Origin: CAWDVH01 sp963805705
GTDB lineage: Bacteria; Actinomycetota; Actinomycetes; Streptosporangiales; Streptosporangiaceae
Direction of reading: 5' to 3'
Assembly: GCA_963805705.1 (NCBI GenBank)
Contig: CAWDVH010000004.1
Location: 1,054,001-1,118,000 of the forward strand
Length of the DNA: 64,000 nucleotides
Part shown: positions 1-7,722 of the stretch, piece by piece
Numbering within the stretch: position 1 is the first letter of the stretch
Layout: each line of letters opens with the position of its first letter
Program-made: the position numbers and the translations under genes
Notes under the pieces: generated by a model
Told to the model about the DNA's origin: nothing
Database searches by the model: none
The model's input: the letters and a program-made list of their open reading frames with translations, nothing else

Positions 1-209
1 AAGGCGATCCGCGGACGTCAGACTTCTGGGGCCGCCGTGGCGCCCCGCAGAAGTTCTATGATTCTGTCGACGACCACCTGCTCAAGTCGGTGGATATCGT
101 CGTGATCGACCTCACTGGTTTCAGTGAGCAGTCGATAGCCGATATCACGAATTACGTGGATTCGCTGTCCGAGGCACAGCAGGCGCGGATCATAAGGATT
201 GGGTTCTAG
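1..209 (+). CDS. C-terminal end of a polymorphic toxin (CdiA-CT-like), partial
   Basis: An open frame enters from the left edge (first full codon at base 3) and stops with TAG at 207-209, giving about 68 residues. The tail contains VVIDLTGF followed by ARIIRIGF at the very end. I recall this ending from C-terminal nuclease domains of actinobacterial polymorphic toxins of the CdiA-CT/RHS type, where the beta-strand VVVDLTGF precedes a helix and a final strand. The body of the protein, including any secretion or pre-toxin domain, lies outside the window. The stop overlaps the start of the next gene (TAGTG), the usual arrangement of a toxin and its cognate immunity gene. Toxin identity is from motif memory and context, so the exact activity (probably nuclease) is inference. 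Confidence 0.55.
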   Translation, partial: GDPRTSDFWGRRGAPQKFYDSVDDHLLKSVDIVVIDLTGFSEQSIADITNYVDSLSEAQQARIIRIGF

Positions 210-535
210 TGGCAGTATTCAGTTTCGCCAAGACCGATGCGGATACCGTCTTTGTCCGGAATGCTATCTTCCGCATGATTCTATCTCGTGCCAGGGCGCA
301 CCTGACCGACTCTGCCGACCTCGAGGAACTCGAAATTTCTGAGCCGATGGGGGCAATCTCGTTTTATCGGCTCGATGATGACCTGCGAACACGGATGGCC
401 GAGGCCGTGTACGAGGGGACCCTGGATCTGAAACAGGACATCGTCACCGGAAAGCTCACCGAGGAACCGGTCCGGGACGGCATCGAGGAAAAGCTGGACG
501 AGGTCCTCGCGCTGCTGGCCCGTTTCCGCCCGTGA
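209..535 (+). CDS. Putative immunity protein to the upstream toxin
   Basis: A 108-residue acidic protein starting with GTG that overlaps the upstream stop codon by one base (TAGTG), so translation is probably coupled. It has no signal peptide and no membrane segment and looks like a small cytoplasmic alpha/beta protein. I do not recognise a named family. Size, acidity, position directly behind a toxin C-terminus and lack of any other partner make a cognate immunity protein the best explanation; it would bind and neutralise the toxin tip in the producing cell. The next gene is on the other strand, so the toxin-immunity unit ends here. An unrelated small orphan protein cannot be excluded. Confidence 0.5.
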   Translation: MAVFSFAKTDADTVFVRNAIFRMILSRARAHLTDSADLEELEISEPMGAISFYRLDDDLRTRMAEAVYEGTLDLKQDIVTGKLTEEPVRDGIEEKLDEVLALLARFRP

Positions 536-558
536 GGTCCGGTTAGCCGGCAGAGCTG

Positions 559-951
559 CTAGCCCATCGAGTTGATCTTGCGAGCCTCGATGATGAGGAG
601 AAGACGCTTCTGGCCGCGGCCTCCCCACCAGGGGTAGGGAGTGCCCAGGTAGCGCTGGGCCAGTTGCTCGATGTGCTCGGCGGCGCCTTCGGCGGTGATG
701 TTCAGAACCACGCCGCGGACCGCGTAGTAGCGGGCGGGCGCCGCCCGATCAGACACTGACACCGCCACGCGCGGGTCGCGCTCCACGTTCTTGATCTTCT
801 GAAAGCCCTCGACACTGTTGATGAGGATGTGCTCGCCGTCGGTGTCCACCCAGGTCTGGGTGAGGTGGGGCGAGCCGTCTGCCATGGAAGTCGCCAGGTA
901 GCAGGGGCTGGGCTGGCGAAGCAAGGCGAGCAGGCCCTCAGGCAGGTCCAC
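559..951 (-). CDS. PPOX-class split-barrel oxidoreductase (F420- or FMN-type)
   Basis: A 131-residue protein of the pyridoxamine-5'-phosphate-oxidase-like split-barrel fold. The pattern LATSMADGSPHLTQTWVDTD then ILINSVEGFQKIKNVERDPR and VAVSVSD is typical of actinobacterial PPOX-class F420-dependent enzymes that reduce small substrates with a deazaflavin or flavin cofactor. The open frame extends upstream to 1083, but the family homology begins at VDLPEGLLALL. I chose the GTG at 951 because AGAGGA lies about 7 bases before it; the upstream extension is low-complexity and overlaps a degenerate palindrome. No operon partner: the neighbours are convergent on one side and divergent on the other. 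The substrate is unknown. Confidence 0.8.
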   Translation of the reverse strand: MDLPEGLLALLRQPSPCYLATSMADGSPHLTQTWVDTDGEHILINSVEGFQKIKNVERDPRVAVSVSDRAAPARYYAVRGVVLNITAEGAAEHIEQLAQRYLGTPYPWWGGRGQKRLLLIIEARKINSMG

Positions 952-1046
952 GTGTGATCCTCTTTCATCAAGTCGAACACCGATGCTAGTGCCAGTCCCC
1001 TCAGCGTCCCGCCGCCACCCACACCGAATGGGCCGACTTCGTGTTC

Positions 1047-1101
1047 CATGATCCCGAAGGATCCTGGATGCCAGAGGCGCCAAAACCCTTCGTGATCAAG
1101 A
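1047..1101. repeat. Degenerate palindromic repeat sharing sequence with 57972-58021
   Basis: The left arm carries CGAAGGATCCTGG (1054-1066) and the right arm CCTTCGTGATCA (1087-1098). The same two cores form the arms of the much better hairpin at 57972-58021. Here the arms are imperfect and the loop longer. It lies between divergent genes. The shared core suggests a dispersed palindromic element rather than a gene-specific terminator. Confidence 0.45.
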
Positions 1102-1164
1102 AACCAGCTGGGATCCACAGACGCTTCGGAGCGGGCCAGCTGAGCTCGGAGGCATAATGACCGG

Positions 1165-1974
1165 ATGCCGGCTGAACCCGAGTTCAGGACCGACCTATAT
1201 CGGGGCACGGCCAGCTTCTATGACGCGTTCAGGGTCCCTTATCCGCAGGACCTGCTCGACGATCTGCGCTTGCGAGCAGGGGTCACGGGCGCGGGCCTGC
1301 TGCTCGACGTCGCCTGCGGTACCGGCCAGATCACCTTTGGCCTGGGGCGGCACTTCGCCGAGGTCTGGGCAGTCGATCAAGAGCCGGAAGCGATCGCTTT
1401 CGCTCGCGCCAAGGCGCTCAGGCTGGGCATTCACAACGTCCGCTGGATCCCCGGCCGCGCTGAGGACGTGGCCGGGGATGGCTATTTCGACCTGGCGGCG
1501 ATCGGTAACGCGTTCCATCGCCTCCGGCGGCGGGCGGTCGCGCAGGCGGCGTTCCGCTGGATCGCTTCGGGCGGCCACCTTGCGCTCCTCTGGAGCGATT
1601 CTCCCTGGATCGGGAGCGCGCCATGGCAGCGGCGGCTGGCGGAGACGATGCGCTACTGGAGGCGGGAGGCGGAAGCGACCGAGAGAGTCCCGGCTAACTG
1701 GGACCAGGCGATGGCGGACGAGCCGAATACGGCGATCCTCGCGGCGGCTGGCTTCACTAACGTCGGAGCGTTCGACTTCTCGATCCCGTATGTGTGGACA
1801 GTGGAGAAGCTGACGGGGTTCATGTACTCGACCTCTGTCCTGTCCCGCGAGGCGCTCGGGCGCCATGTTCATGCCTTCGAGGGCGACCTGCGCGAGCGGC
1901 TAATGGCCGTGGAGCCCGAAGCGGGCTTCCGTCAGGAGATCCACTTCAGCTACGACCTGCTGAGACATCCCTAG
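1165..1974 (+). CDS. Class I SAM-dependent methyltransferase
   Basis: A 269-residue Rossmann-fold methyltransferase. Motif I is LLDVACGTGQ (about residues 47-56), followed by an acidic motif II (WAVDQEPEAI) and a motif near ALLWSDSPW. The N-terminus FRTDLYRGTASFYDAFRVPYP resembles small-molecule methyltransferases of the Methyltransf_25 group. The start is the ATG at 1165, preceded closely by an out-of-frame ATG at 1157. It is divergent from the PPOX gene and convergent with the broken SDR gene, so it seems monocistronic. Nothing nearby indicates the substrate. Confidence 0.8.
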   Translation: MPAEPEFRTDLYRGTASFYDAFRVPYPQDLLDDLRLRAGVTGAGLLLDVACGTGQITFGLGRHFAEVWAVDQEPEAIAFARAKALRLGIHNVRWIPGRAEDVAGDGYFDLAAIGNAFHRLRRRAVAQAAFRWIASGGHLALLWSDSPWIGSAPWQRRLAETMRYWRREAEATERVPANWDQAMADEPNTAILAAAGFTNVGAFDFSIPYVWTVEKLTGFMYSTSVLSREALGRHVHAFEGDLRERLMAVEPEAGFRQEIHFSYDLLRHP

Positions 1975-2056
1975 TTCGTTAGTAACTCGGTCGCCGCCGG
2001 CGGCCGCGGATTTAGCTCCTCGATCTACCCGGCCATGAATGACGGGCTGGCCAAGC

Positions 2057-2924
2057 TCAGTCGAGGCACAGGCGGAGCCGGCGCAGGTCCGGGTCGGACG
2101 CGCACCGGTCCGAGAGCGCCGCCAGGTCATCGTCGGTAAACAGGACACGGCCAGTAAGTTCATCGGCGGTGCCGAGCGCGATGGCGGCAATGAGCTCGGC
2201 GGCCGGCTGCGAGTCACCCCAGCGCGCCTGCGCATTCGCGCCGAACCCTGGCAGCCAGGTACGTCCGCCCTCGCCCCAGGCCAGCCGCTCGGTCATCGGG
2301 GTCCGGACAAATCCGGGATGCACCGAGAACGCCCGGACCTGCGTTCCGGCCAGCTCACAGGCCAGGGACTCGGTGAGCCGGGCGATGCCCGCCTTGGCGA
2401 CCGCGAAGGCGGAGACGTGGCCCAGCTGCCGGTCACCCAGGTTTCCGTAGATGGTCACGAGCCGGCCGGATCCGGCGGCCAGCATGCGGCGGACGGCCGA
2501 TCGCGCCGTCAGCATCGTCCCGCGCAGGTCAACCGCGGCAGCCTGCCACCACTGGTCGGGATCGGCCGACCACACGGGCCCGAGCACATCCGCCGTCCCG
2601 GCGCAGCAGACCACTAGCGTGGGCGCACCGAGGCTCGCCTCGGCGATATCGAAGGCAGTCTCGATCTCGCCGGGCGAGGTCACGTCAGCGGCCACCGCCA
2701 GCACTTCGCCCGCTTGCGCCCCGCCCGTTTCGCGGCCCGCCCGTTTCGGGGGCGCCTGTTTCCGGTCGGGCCGCGTGCCGGAGGCTGGCCAGGTCATCAC
2801 TGTGCCTTGCGATTCCGGCGACGGCGGCGCCCTGGCGGGCGAGGTGGATGGCGACGGCCCGGCCGATCCCGCGACTGGCTCCGGTCACGACGGCGACCTG
2901 ACCAGCCAGTGATGTCGAAGGCAT
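2057..2924 (-). pseudogene. Short-chain dehydrogenase (SDR) split by a frameshift
   Basis: The N-terminal part (2924 to about 2748) encodes VAVVTGASRGIGRAVAIHLA, the classical SDR cofactor motif TGxxxGIG. The rest of the enzyme (DVTSPGEIETAF, CCAGTADV, LTESLACELAG) is in a different frame down to 2057. The frame changes exactly across two near-identical 16-bp units at 2716-2731 and 2732-2747. Removing one unit restores a single frame, reading PETGGAQAGEVLAV. The active site is also unusual: the YxxxK motif reads FAVAK (Tyr replaced by Phe) and NNAG is CCAG, so even the repaired protein may not be a standard dehydrogenase. Either a real duplication mutation or an assembly artefact. Confidence 0.8.
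2716..2762. repeat. 16-bp tandem duplication inside the SDR gene
   Basis: On the minus strand the unit GAAACGGGCGGGCCGC is followed directly by GAAACGGGCGGGGCGC (one mismatch), and a diverged 15-bp version (GAAACAGGCGCCCCC) precedes them. Because 16 is not a multiple of three, the extra unit shifts the reading frame by one and splits the SDR gene. Confidence 0.85.
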
Positions 2925-2932
2925 CCCGCTAT

Positions 2933-2968
2933 GATCTCGGACTTCCCCTCGATCTCGGACTTCCCCTC
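2933..2968. repeat. Perfect 18-bp tandem duplication
   Basis: GATCTCGGACTTCCCCTC occurs twice with no gap (2933-2950, 2951-2968), directly upstream of the broken SDR gene and behind the stop of the minus-strand methyltransferase at 3004. No coding role seen. Confidence 0.9.
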
Positions 2969-3003
2969 GAAGGCAGCGGCGCCCCAGGGCGTCGAGCGGG
3001 TCG

Positions 3004-3810
3004 CTAGGGCGCGGCTCGCCTGGCTCGGTCGGCGCGCCAGCACCATGCCTTCATCGGGACGTCGATCTCGCTCACGCCGGGAAACCGCTCCTGCAGGAAG
3101 GCCCTGACACGGGCGAGGGCCGCCGCTCTGTCCGGCGGGCTCGCGGTGATCACACCGCTGTAGGTGGCCAGCAAGTCGACGATGTCGGGGACCGTCATCG
3201 CGCGCGTGAACGCGAATGACCGGGTCTCGATGTTGCCGAACGGCTCGCCTGCGGGGAGCGTGATGTCGTGCCGCTGACGTCCCGGCCGCGCCTCACCCGG
3301 CCCGCGAGGCTGGTCAGTCTCGCGGAGCCTGCTGAGCTCGCCGATCCAGTCGACCGAGCGATCCCGGCTCGTCCAGATCACGCCGAAGCCGCCACCATCA
3401 CGCAGGACCCGGCTGATCTCGGGTACGGCCCGCTCGGGATCCATCCAGTGCCACGCCGATGACACGAAAACGCCGTCCGCGCTCGCGTCAGGCATCGGGA
3501 TCGCCTCGCCCACGCCCGCCAGGACAGTTACGCCGGGCGAGCGGGCGGCCAGCACGGCCCGCATCCGCGCGTCCGGCTCGACCGCCACCACCTGGGGGAC
3601 CCGGCGCGCCAGCGCGCGGGTCAGCAGCCCGGTGCCGGCGGCCAGGTCGACCGCGACCTCGCAGTGCCGGGGCAGCAGCCACTCGACCGCGTCCTCCGGT
3701 GGCTCCGGGCGCAGCCGGTCGTAGTCATCCGCGATCGCCCCGAAGGATGTCGCTCGCTCCGCACGACTGGCCACACCCGGCACGATAGCTGGCCGTAGTA
3801 AGGAGGGCAC
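3004..3810 (-). CDS. Class I SAM-dependent methyltransferase
   Basis: A 268-residue methyltransferase with motif I VAVDLAAGTGLLTRALA, motif II VVAVEPDARM, and the segment FVSSAWHWMDPERAVPEI followed by SRVLRDGGGFGVIW. The WHWMD motif is typical of the group resembling yeast Trm9/Crg1 small-molecule methyltransferases. I use the GTG at 3810, preceded by a G-rich stretch; in-frame GTGs at 3783 and 3774 are also possible because homology only begins near AERATSFGAIADDYDRLRP. It is divergent from the Na+/H+ antiporter gene. It is unrelated in sequence to the methyltransferase at 1165 beyond the common fold. Substrate unknown. Confidence 0.8.
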   Translation of the reverse strand: MPSLLRPAIVPGVASRAERATSFGAIADDYDRLRPEPPEDAVEWLLPRHCEVAVDLAAGTGLLTRALARRVPQVVAVEPDARMRAVLAARSPGVTVLAGVGEAIPMPDASADGVFVSSAWHWMDPERAVPEISRVLRDGGGFGVIWTSRDRSVDWIGELSRLRETDQPRGPGEARPGRQRHDITLPAGEPFGNIETRSFAFTRAMTVPDIVDLLATYSGVITASPPDRAAALARVRAFLQERFPGVSEIDVPMKAWCWRADRARRAAP

Positions 3811-3855
3811 CGGCCCCCCGCCATTGCTGGCCAGACGCTGAGCGGCAAGGATCTG

Positions 3856-5445
3856 ATGGTGAGCTCTGGCCAGCTACTCATCGTCCTCGCCGTCGCGGCG
3901 GTCACCCTCACTGGCGTGGCCGCCGTGCGCCGGGCCGGAGTCCCCGCCCCGGTCGCGCTGGTCGTGGCCGGCCTGATCATCGGGTTCCTGCCGTTCGTGC
4001 CCGACGTTTCCCTCCGGCCGGAGGTGGTGCTCCTCGGCTTCCTCCCGCTGCTCGTGTACGACGCCGCGGTGACGTCGTCGCCCACCGCCTTCTTCCGCAA
4101 TGCCCGCTCGATCGCGGTGCTCGCCATCCCGCTGGTCGTGGCGACCGCGATCGGGGTGGCGGCTGTCGCGCACTGGCTCGGCCACCTGTCGTGGCCGGTC
4201 GCGTTCATCCTCGGCACCGCGGTCGGCCCGACCGACGCGGCCGCGGCGACCAGCATCGCCAGGAGGGTCGGCCTCCCGCGGCGGCTGGTCACCATCCTGG
4301 AGGGAGAGGCGCTGTTCAACGACGCCACGGCACTGGTGCTGTACGTCGCGGCCGTGGCCGCGGCCACCACCGGGCACCTCTCGCCGGCCCACACCGCAGG
4401 AACGATCGTGTACTCGGCCGTGGTCGGCGGGGCCATCGGGCTGGCCGTGGGGCTCGTCGGCCGCCTGGTGCGCAACCGGATCGACGACCCGCCGATCGAG
4501 ATCGCCGGCTCGATCCTGCTGGCCTACGCCGCGTACCTGCCGGCCGAGGAGATCCACGCCTCGGGCGTGCTGGCCGCAGTCACCGCCGGGCTGTACCTGG
4601 GCTGGCACAGCAGCGGGGGCGCGTTCTCCGCGCGCAGCCGGCTTCAGTCCCAGGCCTTCTGGGAGACGCTGGTATTCCTGCTCAACGCGGCCCTGTTCAT
4701 CCTGGTGGGACTGTCCTTCCACACCTTCACCGAGCAGGCCAGGGGCCCGGTCGGACAGCTGGTGGTGACCGGGATCGCGGTGGTGCTGACGGTGGTCGTG
4801 GTGCGGCTGGCGTGGATGTGGGCCTTCGGCGCCGCGATCCGGCCCCGGCGCCGCGATCGCGGGATCACCAGCCAGCCAGGATGGCGTGAACGGCTGATCC
4901 TGGGCTGGGCCGGCATGCGCGGCGCGATCACGCTGGCCGCGCTGCTGGCCGTGCCGGTGGCGACCAGGGCCGGGCGCCCGCTGGCCGGGCGGGACGACAT
5001 CATCTACCTGGGATTCGCGGTGATCATCGTGACGCTGGTGGGGCAGGGCATGACCCTGCCTGCCCTCGTGCGACGGCTGCGCCTGAACGAGCATCCCTCC
5101 GTCGCCGATGCCGAGCGTCAGGCTCGCCTGGCGCTCACCACAGCCGTACTTGATCACCTTGGCCGTGAATGCGAGGCGGGCGCACTGCCCGAGGAGATCA
5201 CCGACGGCCTGCGGGCTCAGTACCGTGCCCGGCTGCGCGCCCTGGAGGCGATGACCGGCGACGACAGCCCAGCTGACGAGACGGCCGCCATCGCCGAGGC
5301 CGACCTGGACCTGCGCCGCGACCTCATCGCCTTTCAGCGGCGCACGCTCAGCGACCTGCGCAGCCGGGGCCGCATCGGGGTCACGACCCTGCGGGCCGTC
5401 GAGCACGACCTCGATCTGGAGGAGGCCCGCCTGGCCTCATCCTGA
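3856..5445 (+). CDS. Na+/H+ antiporter, CPA1 (NhaP-like) family
   Basis: A 529-residue integral membrane protein with about 12 hydrophobic segments over the first 430 residues and a charged cytoplasmic tail of about 100 residues. The conserved sequence FILGTAVGPTDAAAATSIARR, followed by EGEALFNDATALVLY, is the ion-binding core of CPA1 antiporters (the Asp pair of the PTDxxA and ND motifs). It exchanges monovalent cations for protons across the cytoplasmic membrane, for pH and salt homeostasis. The start is the ATG at 3856 behind AAGGA. It is followed 34 bases later by a small NTF2-like gene. The ion specificity cannot be read from sequence. Confidence 0.9.
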   Translation: MVSSGQLLIVLAVAAVTLTGVAAVRRAGVPAPVALVVAGLIIGFLPFVPDVSLRPEVVLLGFLPLLVYDAAVTSSPTAFFRNARSIAVLAIPLVVATAIGVAAVAHWLGHLSWPVAFILGTAVGPTDAAAATSIARRVGLPRRLVTILEGEALFNDATALVLYVAAVAAATTGHLSPAHTAGTIVYSAVVGGAIGLAVGLVGRLVRNRIDDPPIEIAGSILLAYAAYLPAEEIHASGVLAAVTAGLYLGWHSSGGAFSARSRLQSQAFWETLVFLLNAALFILVGLSFHTFTEQARGPVGQLVVTGIAVVLTVVVVRLAWMWAFGAAIRPRRRDRGITSQPGWRERLILGWAGMRGAITLAALLAVPVATRAGRPLAGRDDIIYLGFAVIIVTLVGQGMTLPALVRRLRLNEHPSVADAERQARLALTTAVLDHLGRECEAGALPEEITDGLRAQYRARLRALEAMTGDDSPADETAAIAEADLDLRRDLIAFQRRTLSDLRSRGRIGVTTLRAVEHDLDLEEARLASS

Positions 5446-5479
5446 AGATCTGCTGCTCACCAGAAAACGAGGCACGCTC

Positions 5480-5803
5480 ATGCCCAACGACCTACCTCTC
5501 GCGGTCACGACGGCCGTGGACGCCGCCAACTCCGGTGATACGGACCGGTTCCTCGACTGCTTCAGTGCCGGCGGCTCAGTGAATGACTGGGGACGTATCT
5601 TCACCGGACGCGAGGCGATCCGGCACTGGTCGGACCAGGAATTCATCGGCGTGAAGGTCAGCCTTGATGTACGGGACAGCAGCCGCGCCGCGGGCGACAC
5701 AGTCATCACCGCGCAGGTCGGCGGATCCGGATTCAACGGACCGAGCCACTTCACGTTCACCGTCCGAGACGGCCTGATCCTGACGATGAAGATCACTGCC
5801 TGA
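5480..5803 (+). CDS. NTF2-like (SnoaL-type) small protein
   Basis: A 107-residue protein with the cone-shaped alpha/beta NTF2-like pattern: an N-terminal helix (VTTAVDAANSGDTDRFLDCF), the motif GREAIRHWSDQEFIG, and C-terminal strands ending HFTFTVRDGLILTMKIT. Such proteins bind small hydrophobic ligands or act as isomerases/cyclases, but most are uncharacterised. The start at 5480 has GAGG 8 bases upstream. It lies 34 bases behind the antiporter and may be cotranscribed with it, though no functional link is obvious. Confidence 0.75.
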   Translation: MPNDLPLAVTTAVDAANSGDTDRFLDCFSAGGSVNDWGRIFTGREAIRHWSDQEFIGVKVSLDVRDSSRAAGDTVITAQVGGSGFNGPSHFTFTVRDGLILTMKITA

Positions 5804-5813
5804 TCAGGCCATG

Positions 5814-5880
5814 CGGGGACGGCGGCAATGAGGGGGACGGCGGCAATGAGGGGGCGGGCAATGAAGGGGACGGCGGCAGG
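5814..5880. repeat. Short tandem array, unit about 18 bp, after the NTF2-like gene
   Basis: GGGGACGGCGGCAATGA-type units follow each other four times (18, 18, 15 and 16 bp), starting 11 bases after the stop codon of the NTF2-like gene. The last two units are shortened. Confidence 0.85.
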
Positions 5881-5903
5881 CGACTGTAATGAGAATGTCA
5901 TGG

Positions 5904-5947
5904 TTGACTAATTCTTTGGCAAAGCTAGAGTAATCAAATGGCAAAGC
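5904..5947 (+). promoter_or_regulatory. Candidate promoter with direct repeats for the secreted protein gene
   Basis: In an unusually AT-rich stretch, TTGACT (5904-5909) and TAGAGT (5926-5931) are spaced by 16 bases, a plausible housekeeping-type -35/-10 pair. TGGCAAAGC occurs twice (5917-5925 and 5939-5947), 22 bases apart, i.e. on the same face of the helix, as expected for a regulator dimer overlapping the promoter. Inference from sequence only. Confidence 0.4.
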
Positions 5948-5973
5948 AATTACGTTAACCAGGAGGTCAGCCG

Positions 5974-6621
5974 ATGCCACGCAGCCGTCTCTCAGAGCGC
6001 ATTCCGTCAGTTCACATCCCTCGCCGGGCGCTGGCGGTCACCGCCGCGGCGGGCGCCGCCGCCCTGGTCGTGGGCGTCACCGCCGCCGCCGCGGCGACGA
6101 CCGGGCCGAGCGCGGCAGCCAGAAGCGCGCGGACCTTCTCGTTCGCGCTGAAGCCCTCCGCGGGTATCAGGGCCTGCCTGCCGCACGCCGGCGGCCGGGT
6201 GACTATCACCCGCGGCTCGCTCAACGACGTTATGAAGGTCTCCATCCACGGCATGCCGCACCGGGCCAGCTTCGACTTGTTCGTGATTCAGCAGCCGACC
6301 AAGCCCTTCGGCGTTTCCTGGTACCAGAGCGATGTCAACGTCGGCCGGCATGGCACCGGGAGCGCGACGGTGCGAGGCGTCTTCGACCGGGAGACCTTCT
6401 CGGTGTCACCCGGCGGCACGGTCACCTTCAGCCCGACGCACCAGTATCACCTCGGCCTGTGGTTCAACAACCCCAAGACCCCGTTCAAGCTGGGTTGCGA
6501 GCCAGGGGCCTCGGCACCGACGGTGACGCCCTTCAACGGGCGGCAGCACGCTGGCATTCAGGTACTCAACACCGCCCAGTTCCCCGTGAACGCGGGGCCG
6601 CTGTCTCACGTACGTCGCTGA
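5974..6621 (+). CDS. Secreted protein of unknown function
   Basis: A 215-residue protein with an actinobacterial-type signal peptide: basic start (MPRSRL, PRR), hydrophobic core around residues 20-42 (VTAAAGAAALVVGVTAAAAA), and an Ala-rich cleavage region. The mature part (about 165 residues) contains two cysteines (in IRACLPHA and KLGCEPGA) that could form a disulphide, and strand-rich stretches such as VTITRGSLND and HLGLWFNNPKTP. I do not recognise a family. The start is well supported by AGGAGG 7 bases before the ATG. It has its own AT-rich candidate promoter. Its stop codon lies inside a six-copy 8-bp array, and a secreted GH12 gene converges on it. Confidence 0.75.
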   Translation: MPRSRLSERIPSVHIPRRALAVTAAAGAAALVVGVTAAAAATTGPSAAARSARTFSFALKPSAGIRACLPHAGGRVTITRGSLNDVMKVSIHGMPHRASFDLFVIQQPTKPFGVSWYQSDVNVGRHGTGSATVRGVFDRETFSVSPGGTVTFSPTHQYHLGLWFNNPKTPFKLGCEPGASAPTVTPFNGRQHAGIQVLNTAQFPVNAGPLSHVRR

Positions 6622-6667
6622 GGCACTGAGGCACAGAGGCACGGAGGCACAGAGGCACTGAGGCAGG
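6620..6667. repeat. Six-copy 8-bp tandem array overlapping a stop codon
   Basis: The unit GAGGCACN is repeated six times head to tail (final unit GAGGCAGG). It begins on the second base of the TGA of the secreted protein gene and ends 15 bases before the stop of the GH12 gene on the other strand. Confidence 0.9.
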
Positions 6668-6681
6668 CATGCCGGTCTCGC

Positions 6682-7509
6682 CTAGATCTGCGCCCTGAAT
6701 CGCGTGAGGGCCAGCTGGCCGGCACCGCCCGCCCAGACCTCGAATCCGGCCTCCAGCGACTGCTGGTACCACCACGGATCTATGTAGCCGAGGCGTTGAG
6801 CAGCCAGGTAAAACGGGTGCATGGCCAGGTGGTAGACGTGGGAGACAGGCCGGACCCGGCGGAACTGGACGTAGTTCCGGTTTCCCGGTACCGGCCTGCC
6901 CCAGTGGATGACGTACCAGCGGGTGCCGTCGACTTTCACGATGCGCTGGCCCGCGTACTTGTAGGGCACGGTGTTGGAGATCCACACCATGACCTCGGCC
7001 TTTATGTGCGACGGCACTGGGGCCCGGCCCTTGGTGACCCACATATCCAGGGACGAGTTCCACAGGCCGCCCATATGCAGCGTGGTGCTCCAGGAGTCAA
7101 CCTGCTCAGCCCCCATGGAGGAGATCCGTAGCGGGAAGACGGAGCTGGCTACGGCGATGTGCGGGTAGGCCAGCACGTGGCCGTACGGCCCGGTCCACGG
7201 CTCGGTAACGCTGAACGCGGGGCGGGTCTTGTTGTAGGTGACACACTCGGGCAGGCTGCCGAACGAGTCGGTCTCGGTGGTGTAGGTCACGCCGCCGCTG
7301 AGCACAGTGGCGATGTCCCACCCGCACATCGGGTCAGCTGTTGTGGCGAAGGGGGCCTGCGTCCCTGAGGACGGCCCGTCGAGCAAGCCGGGCCCGGCTG
7401 GTGCCGTCCCGGCCAGGGCCGGGACGGTGGACAGCACGGCCGGGACGGTGAAGAGCAGGGCCATGACCGCCGTGACTGCAGCAAACAGAGGGGCGGCCGT
7501 GATCCTCAT
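6682..7509 (-). CDS. Secreted GH12-family endo-glucanase/xyloglucanase
   Basis: A 275-residue protein with a signal peptide (hydrophobic core about residues 5-30, Ala-rich cleavage near ALAGTAPA). The mature domain matches glycoside hydrolase family 12, a beta-jelly-roll of about 220 residues. The nucleophile region EVMVWIS has Glu172, and SLEAGFEVW carries the acid/base Glu253; LDMWV and GYIDPWWYQQ are also family-typical. GH12 enzymes cut beta-1,4-glucans or xyloglucan outside the cell. The start at 7509 has AAGGAG 9 bases upstream. No attached carbohydrate-binding module. It fits with the GH3 beta-glucosidase at 38964 as part of plant-polysaccharide degradation, although the two are far apart. 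Confidence 0.85.
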   Translation of the reverse strand: MRITAAPLFAAVTAVMALLFTVPAVLSTVPALAGTAPAGPGLLDGPSSGTQAPFATTADPMCGWDIATVLSGGVTYTTETDSFGSLPECVTYNKTRPAFSVTEPWTGPYGHVLAYPHIAVASSVFPLRISSMGAEQVDSWSTTLHMGGLWNSSLDMWVTKGRAPVPSHIKAEVMVWISNTVPYKYAGQRIVKVDGTRWYVIHWGRPVPGNRNYVQFRRVRPVSHVYHLAMHPFYLAAQRLGYIDPWWYQQSLEAGFEVWAGGAGQLALTRFRAQI

Positions 7510-7584
7510 CGCTGGCTCCTTGCTGTGGCGATCATGCCTCGGCTTGTCGGCTGGCGGTGTATCTCATCGGTATCACGCGCAGCG

Positions 7585-7664
7585 TGAACCACCAAGGCAC
7601 TGAACCACCAAGGCACTGAACCACCAAGGCACTGAACCACCAAGGCACTGAACCACCAAGGCAC
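7585..7664. repeat. Five perfect copies of a 16-bp unit
   Basis: TGAACCACCAAGGCAC is repeated five times without a mismatch or gap. The array lies upstream of the GH12 gene (start 7509) and behind the stop of the TetR gene (7723). It shares the AGGCAC core with the 8-bp array on the other side of the GH12 gene. Confidence 0.95.
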
Positions 7665-7722
7665 TCAGTCACCCGGTGCTGATGCGCTGAGTGACGCGCT
7701 ACTGCTGCGCCGGGCGCGCGGG

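Noticed and set aside
3874..5406. A 510-codon open frame opposite the Na+/H+ antiporter
   Set aside because: It mirrors the real gene in high-GC DNA; its translation is low-complexity, rich in Arg, Gly, His and Asp, without any domain.
7585..7664. CRISPR-like array
   Set aside because: The 16-bp units are contiguous with no spacers and no cas genes are nearby.
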